42,853 bases of DNA from Bacteroidales bacterium (GTDB taxonomy: Bacteria; Bacteroidota; Bacteroidia; Bacteroidales; Muribaculaceae). Below the pieces are notes generated by a model. That model ran no database searches. It saw only the letters and a program-made list of their open reading frames with translations, and was not told where the DNA came from. The position numbers were made by a program, and so were the translations under genes. Numbering within the stretch: the stretch's first letter is position 1; every line of letters begins with the position of its first letter. Positions 40,593 through 42,853 of this stretch are shown here, piece after piece. The DNA lies in contig JAAVFY010000007.1 in assembly GCA_014800515.1 (NCBI GenBank), forward strand, positions 1-42,853, read 5' to 3'.

Positions 40593-41216
40593 GTGATGAA
40601 AGCAATAGCAGTAGTCAACAATCATCGACTCTCCCCCGATAGCAAGACGGAGAGCAGCCATATCTCTCCCTCTCTGATTGATATTCCCGATTCATGCCTG
40701 ATACGCAGCGGGAAACCATTCTTCATTCCGGAGTTCGACTCTGACTTTCGGGCATACCCCTCGATTGCAGTGAGAATTAACAGACTCGGAAAGTGTATCG
40801 CGCCTGTTTTCGCTCCCCGTTATTGGGGTGAACTGACAGGAGCGGTCAGCATACGGGGTGAGCAGACTCTGGGCAGGCTCAGGGCAAACGGACTGCCATG
40901 GTCGGAAGCTCTTGTGTTCGACCGTTCGCTGATAGTGGGCGATCTCGTCGGCAAGGATTCGCTCCCGGAGCAGTTCAGCTTACTGACCGTATGCGGCGAT
41001 AAGACTATCTCAATATCGGAGATTGATTTGGCAGAGTCGATCGACATGACAATTTCTCGTGTGAGCCGGCATAACACTGTGCGTCAGGGCGACTTCATTC
41101 TCGTCGGGCTCGCTCCCGAGGGTATTCCCCTCTCCGCCCCTTCGCGTCTCACCATGTCTCTCGTCGATAAAGAGGGGAAAGAGATTATGCCATTGCTCTC
41201 CAACAATATCAGATAA
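40593..41216 (+). CDS. Divergent fumarylacetoacetate-hydrolase-fold protein, probably catalytically inactive
   Basis: GKPFFIPEFDSDFRAYPSIAVRINRLGKCIAPVFAPRYW...GLPWSEALVFDRS parallels FAH-family proteins; metal-ligand acidic residues appear absent. Confidence 0.7.
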   Translation: MMKAIAVVNNHRLSPDSKTESSHISPSLIDIPDSCLIRSGKPFFIPEFDSDFRAYPSIAVRINRLGKCIAPVFAPRYWGELTGAVSIRGEQTLGRLRANGLPWSEALVFDRSLIVGDLVGKDSLPEQFSLLTVCGDKTISISEIDLAESIDMTISRVSRHNTVRQGDFILVGLAPEGIPLSAPSRLTMSLVDKEGKEIMPLLSNNIR

Positions 41217-41409
41217 GTAGCTAAGAAAAATTAATAATATGATAGATGCGCGATAATTTTGAGTCAGGTTGGCCGCGGAGCGAAGGAGCTTAGCGAGCTA
41301 ATTGACTGAGTGACAAGGTCAAGATGGCCAAAATTAGCCGCATATATCATGTTAAGATATTTTCAAAGCCACTTAGTTATTGTATCGTTTAATTTTTCTT
41401 AGCTACTTA
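41214..41409 (+). repeat. MITE-like dispersed element, copy 5 (supplies upstream stop codon)
   Basis: 196-bp full-length copy; its leading TAA is the stop codon of the FAH-like gene. Confidence 0.96.
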
Positions 41410-41486
41410 AGTCGCCAAGCTGCTGCTTAATCCCAATATCCTTGACATTCACGTGGCCCGGCCACACTCCCCCATTTTCCATTGAC

Positions 41487-42853
41487 ATGAAACAATCCCT
41501 CTTCTTTCCCCTCGCTGTCGCTCTCGCACTTCCCATAGCGGGTTTCGCCACCCCTACTGCCACCGGCTTCTTTGCACCCTCCTCACGTCTTGCCTCGGGA
41601 AAATGGGTGAAGATAGGTGTGGACACCAATGGCATATATGAGATTTCTTACTCGCGACTGAAAGAGATGGGATTCTCAGACCCTACACGTGTCGGAGTGC
41701 TGGGAAGAGGCGGACATCAGATGGAGACGGATTTCACGGATGAAAACGGCGAACGTCTGAATGCCGACGACCTCTCGCCGGTGGCTGTGCTTCATCTCAA
41801 CGGACGCATCTACTTCTACGGACAGGGCACCGAGAACTTCAAATTTCTTCTTAACAGCAAGCTTGACACGCAGGGTTATTATCAGAGGGTATCAAAAAAC
41901 CTTTATACCGACCTCGGCTATTACTTTCTGTCGGATTCAGATGGGGCTCGTGTGGATATGACCGTGCCCGAACCCGACAAGAGACGCCGCCGCCCCTCAA
42001 CCGGCGTCAGCTACGTCAGCCATGAAGTGGACCTCGCGCAAAACACTACCCACTCCGGTCAGCTATTCTGGGGAGAATCTTTCAACAATGGCAACCCCTC
42101 CCGTCAGGAGTGGAGCTTCGACATTCCCGATGTCGACATCGATGTGAAGGCTTTGATGGAGTGTTACTTCTACACCGAACGACTCGCCACCGGTACGCTC
42201 AAATGGGGCGTCGACGGTTCTTCCGATCTACGAAGCGGCAACACACGCATCTATAATTCCGTGAAATTCCGACCCCAGGAACCACTCACCCACACCACTG
42301 ACATCTATTCTGAGAAATTCAAGGTGTTCATAGACTATAATTCGCCTGACAATCCCGATGGAATTGCCAATCTCGACTACTGGACACTGACCTACGGCAC
42401 ACTCGTGCCCTCACTCCGCACCTCCGTTGGCACGCATCTCGCTCAGCAGCACGTCGGCTATCCCGGCCTTGGCCGTCAGGGAGAGATAGATATGAGCGCG
42501 ACACCCGCCGGGGTGGTCTTCAACGTCTCTGATCCGGCGAATCCTCAATTCTCCGAAACATTTCTCAATGACAACGGCACTCCTATCGCCGTTGTGACCC
42601 CCGGCATCGGATCCACAACCGAACTATATATCGCAGACCTCTCCCTGCCGCAACTGCAGATCAAAGGTTACGGCACAGGACAACGTATAGAGAATCAAGA
42701 CCTCCACGCGCAGGCTGCAGCCGGGGCTTCGCTGCTCATCATCTGCGTACCCTCGCAGATTGCTCAGGCCCAACGGCTTGCACAGCTCCATCGTCAATAT
42801 GACGGCATCAATGTGATGGTGGCCACAACAGATCAGGTTTACAACGAGTTCTC
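41487..42853 (+). CDS. PorU-like protein (paralog 2), runs off window end
   Basis: Open frame from ATG 41487 with no stop: MKQSLFFPLAVALALPIAGFATPTATGFFAPSSRLASGKWVKIGVDTNGIYEISYSRLKEMGFSDPTRVGVLGRGG, parallel to ASGKWVRVRVENTGMYLITDAQLKQMGFSDPSKVNVYGFGG of paralog 1. Confidence 0.88.
   Translation, partial: MKQSLFFPLAVALALPIAGFATPTATGFFAPSSRLASGKWVKIGVDTNGIYEISYSRLKEMGFSDPTRVGVLGRGGHQMETDFTDENGERLNADDLSPVAVLHLNGRIYFYGQGTENFKFLLNSKLDTQGYYQRVSKNLYTDLGYYFLSDSDGARVDMTVPEPDKRRRRPSTGVSYVSHEVDLAQNTTHSGQLFWGESFNNGNPSRQEWSFDIPDVDIDVKALMECYFYTERLATGTLKWGVDGSSDLRSGNTRIYNSVKFRPQEPLTHTTDIYSEKFKVFIDYNSPDNPDGIANLDYWTLTYGTLVPSLRTSVGTHLAQQHVGYPGLGRQGEIDMSATPAGVVFNVSDPANPQFSETFLNDNGTPIAVVTPGIGSTTELYIADLSLPQLQIKGYGTGQRIENQDLHAQAAAGASLLIICVPSQIAQAQRLAQLHRQYDGINVMVATTDQVYNEF

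Noticed and set aside
1-41409. The repeated ~196-bp units as a CRISPR array
   Set aside because: Copies are kilobases apart with genes between them, far longer than CRISPR repeats, and no cas gene is present.

Overview
The window looks like a chromosomal segment of a Bacteroidales bacterium, possibly Muribaculaceae-like. The lineage is inferred from gene content and from TTTG-N20-TAnnTTTG promoters. Most of it is core metabolism: trpS, a partial zinc ABC transporter, topoisomerase IV subunit A, manA, aspS, a queuosine operon (queF-C-D-E), an LptF/G permease, pta-ackA, lgt, a suf cluster, a GH25 lysozyme, rex and two PorU/C25-like genes. There is also a small fimbrillin/DUF5119/DUF3575 accessory locus and one tRNA-Leu(UAG). 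The most notable signal is a family of five near-identical, non-coding elements of about 196 bp (1-118, 7212-7415, 20270-20464, 36190-36385, 41214-41409). Each is bounded by TA and carries ~20-bp terminal inverted repeats (TAAGTAGCTAAGAAAAATTAA ... TTAATTTTTCTTAGCTACTTA). Inside is a second inverted repeat. All five are in the same orientation, and each lies just upstream of a start codon (trpS, a PH-domain gene, queE and two PorU-like genes). One copy supplies the stop codon of the gene before it, and one interrupts the que operon. They look like a MITE-like family or a mobile 5'-UTR module, though I cannot search for its distribution. Secondary observations are a suf cluster without sufB, a probable FAH-fold pseudoenzyme next to rex, tandem PorU-like paralogs flanking rex, and a possible leader peptide upstream of aspS.
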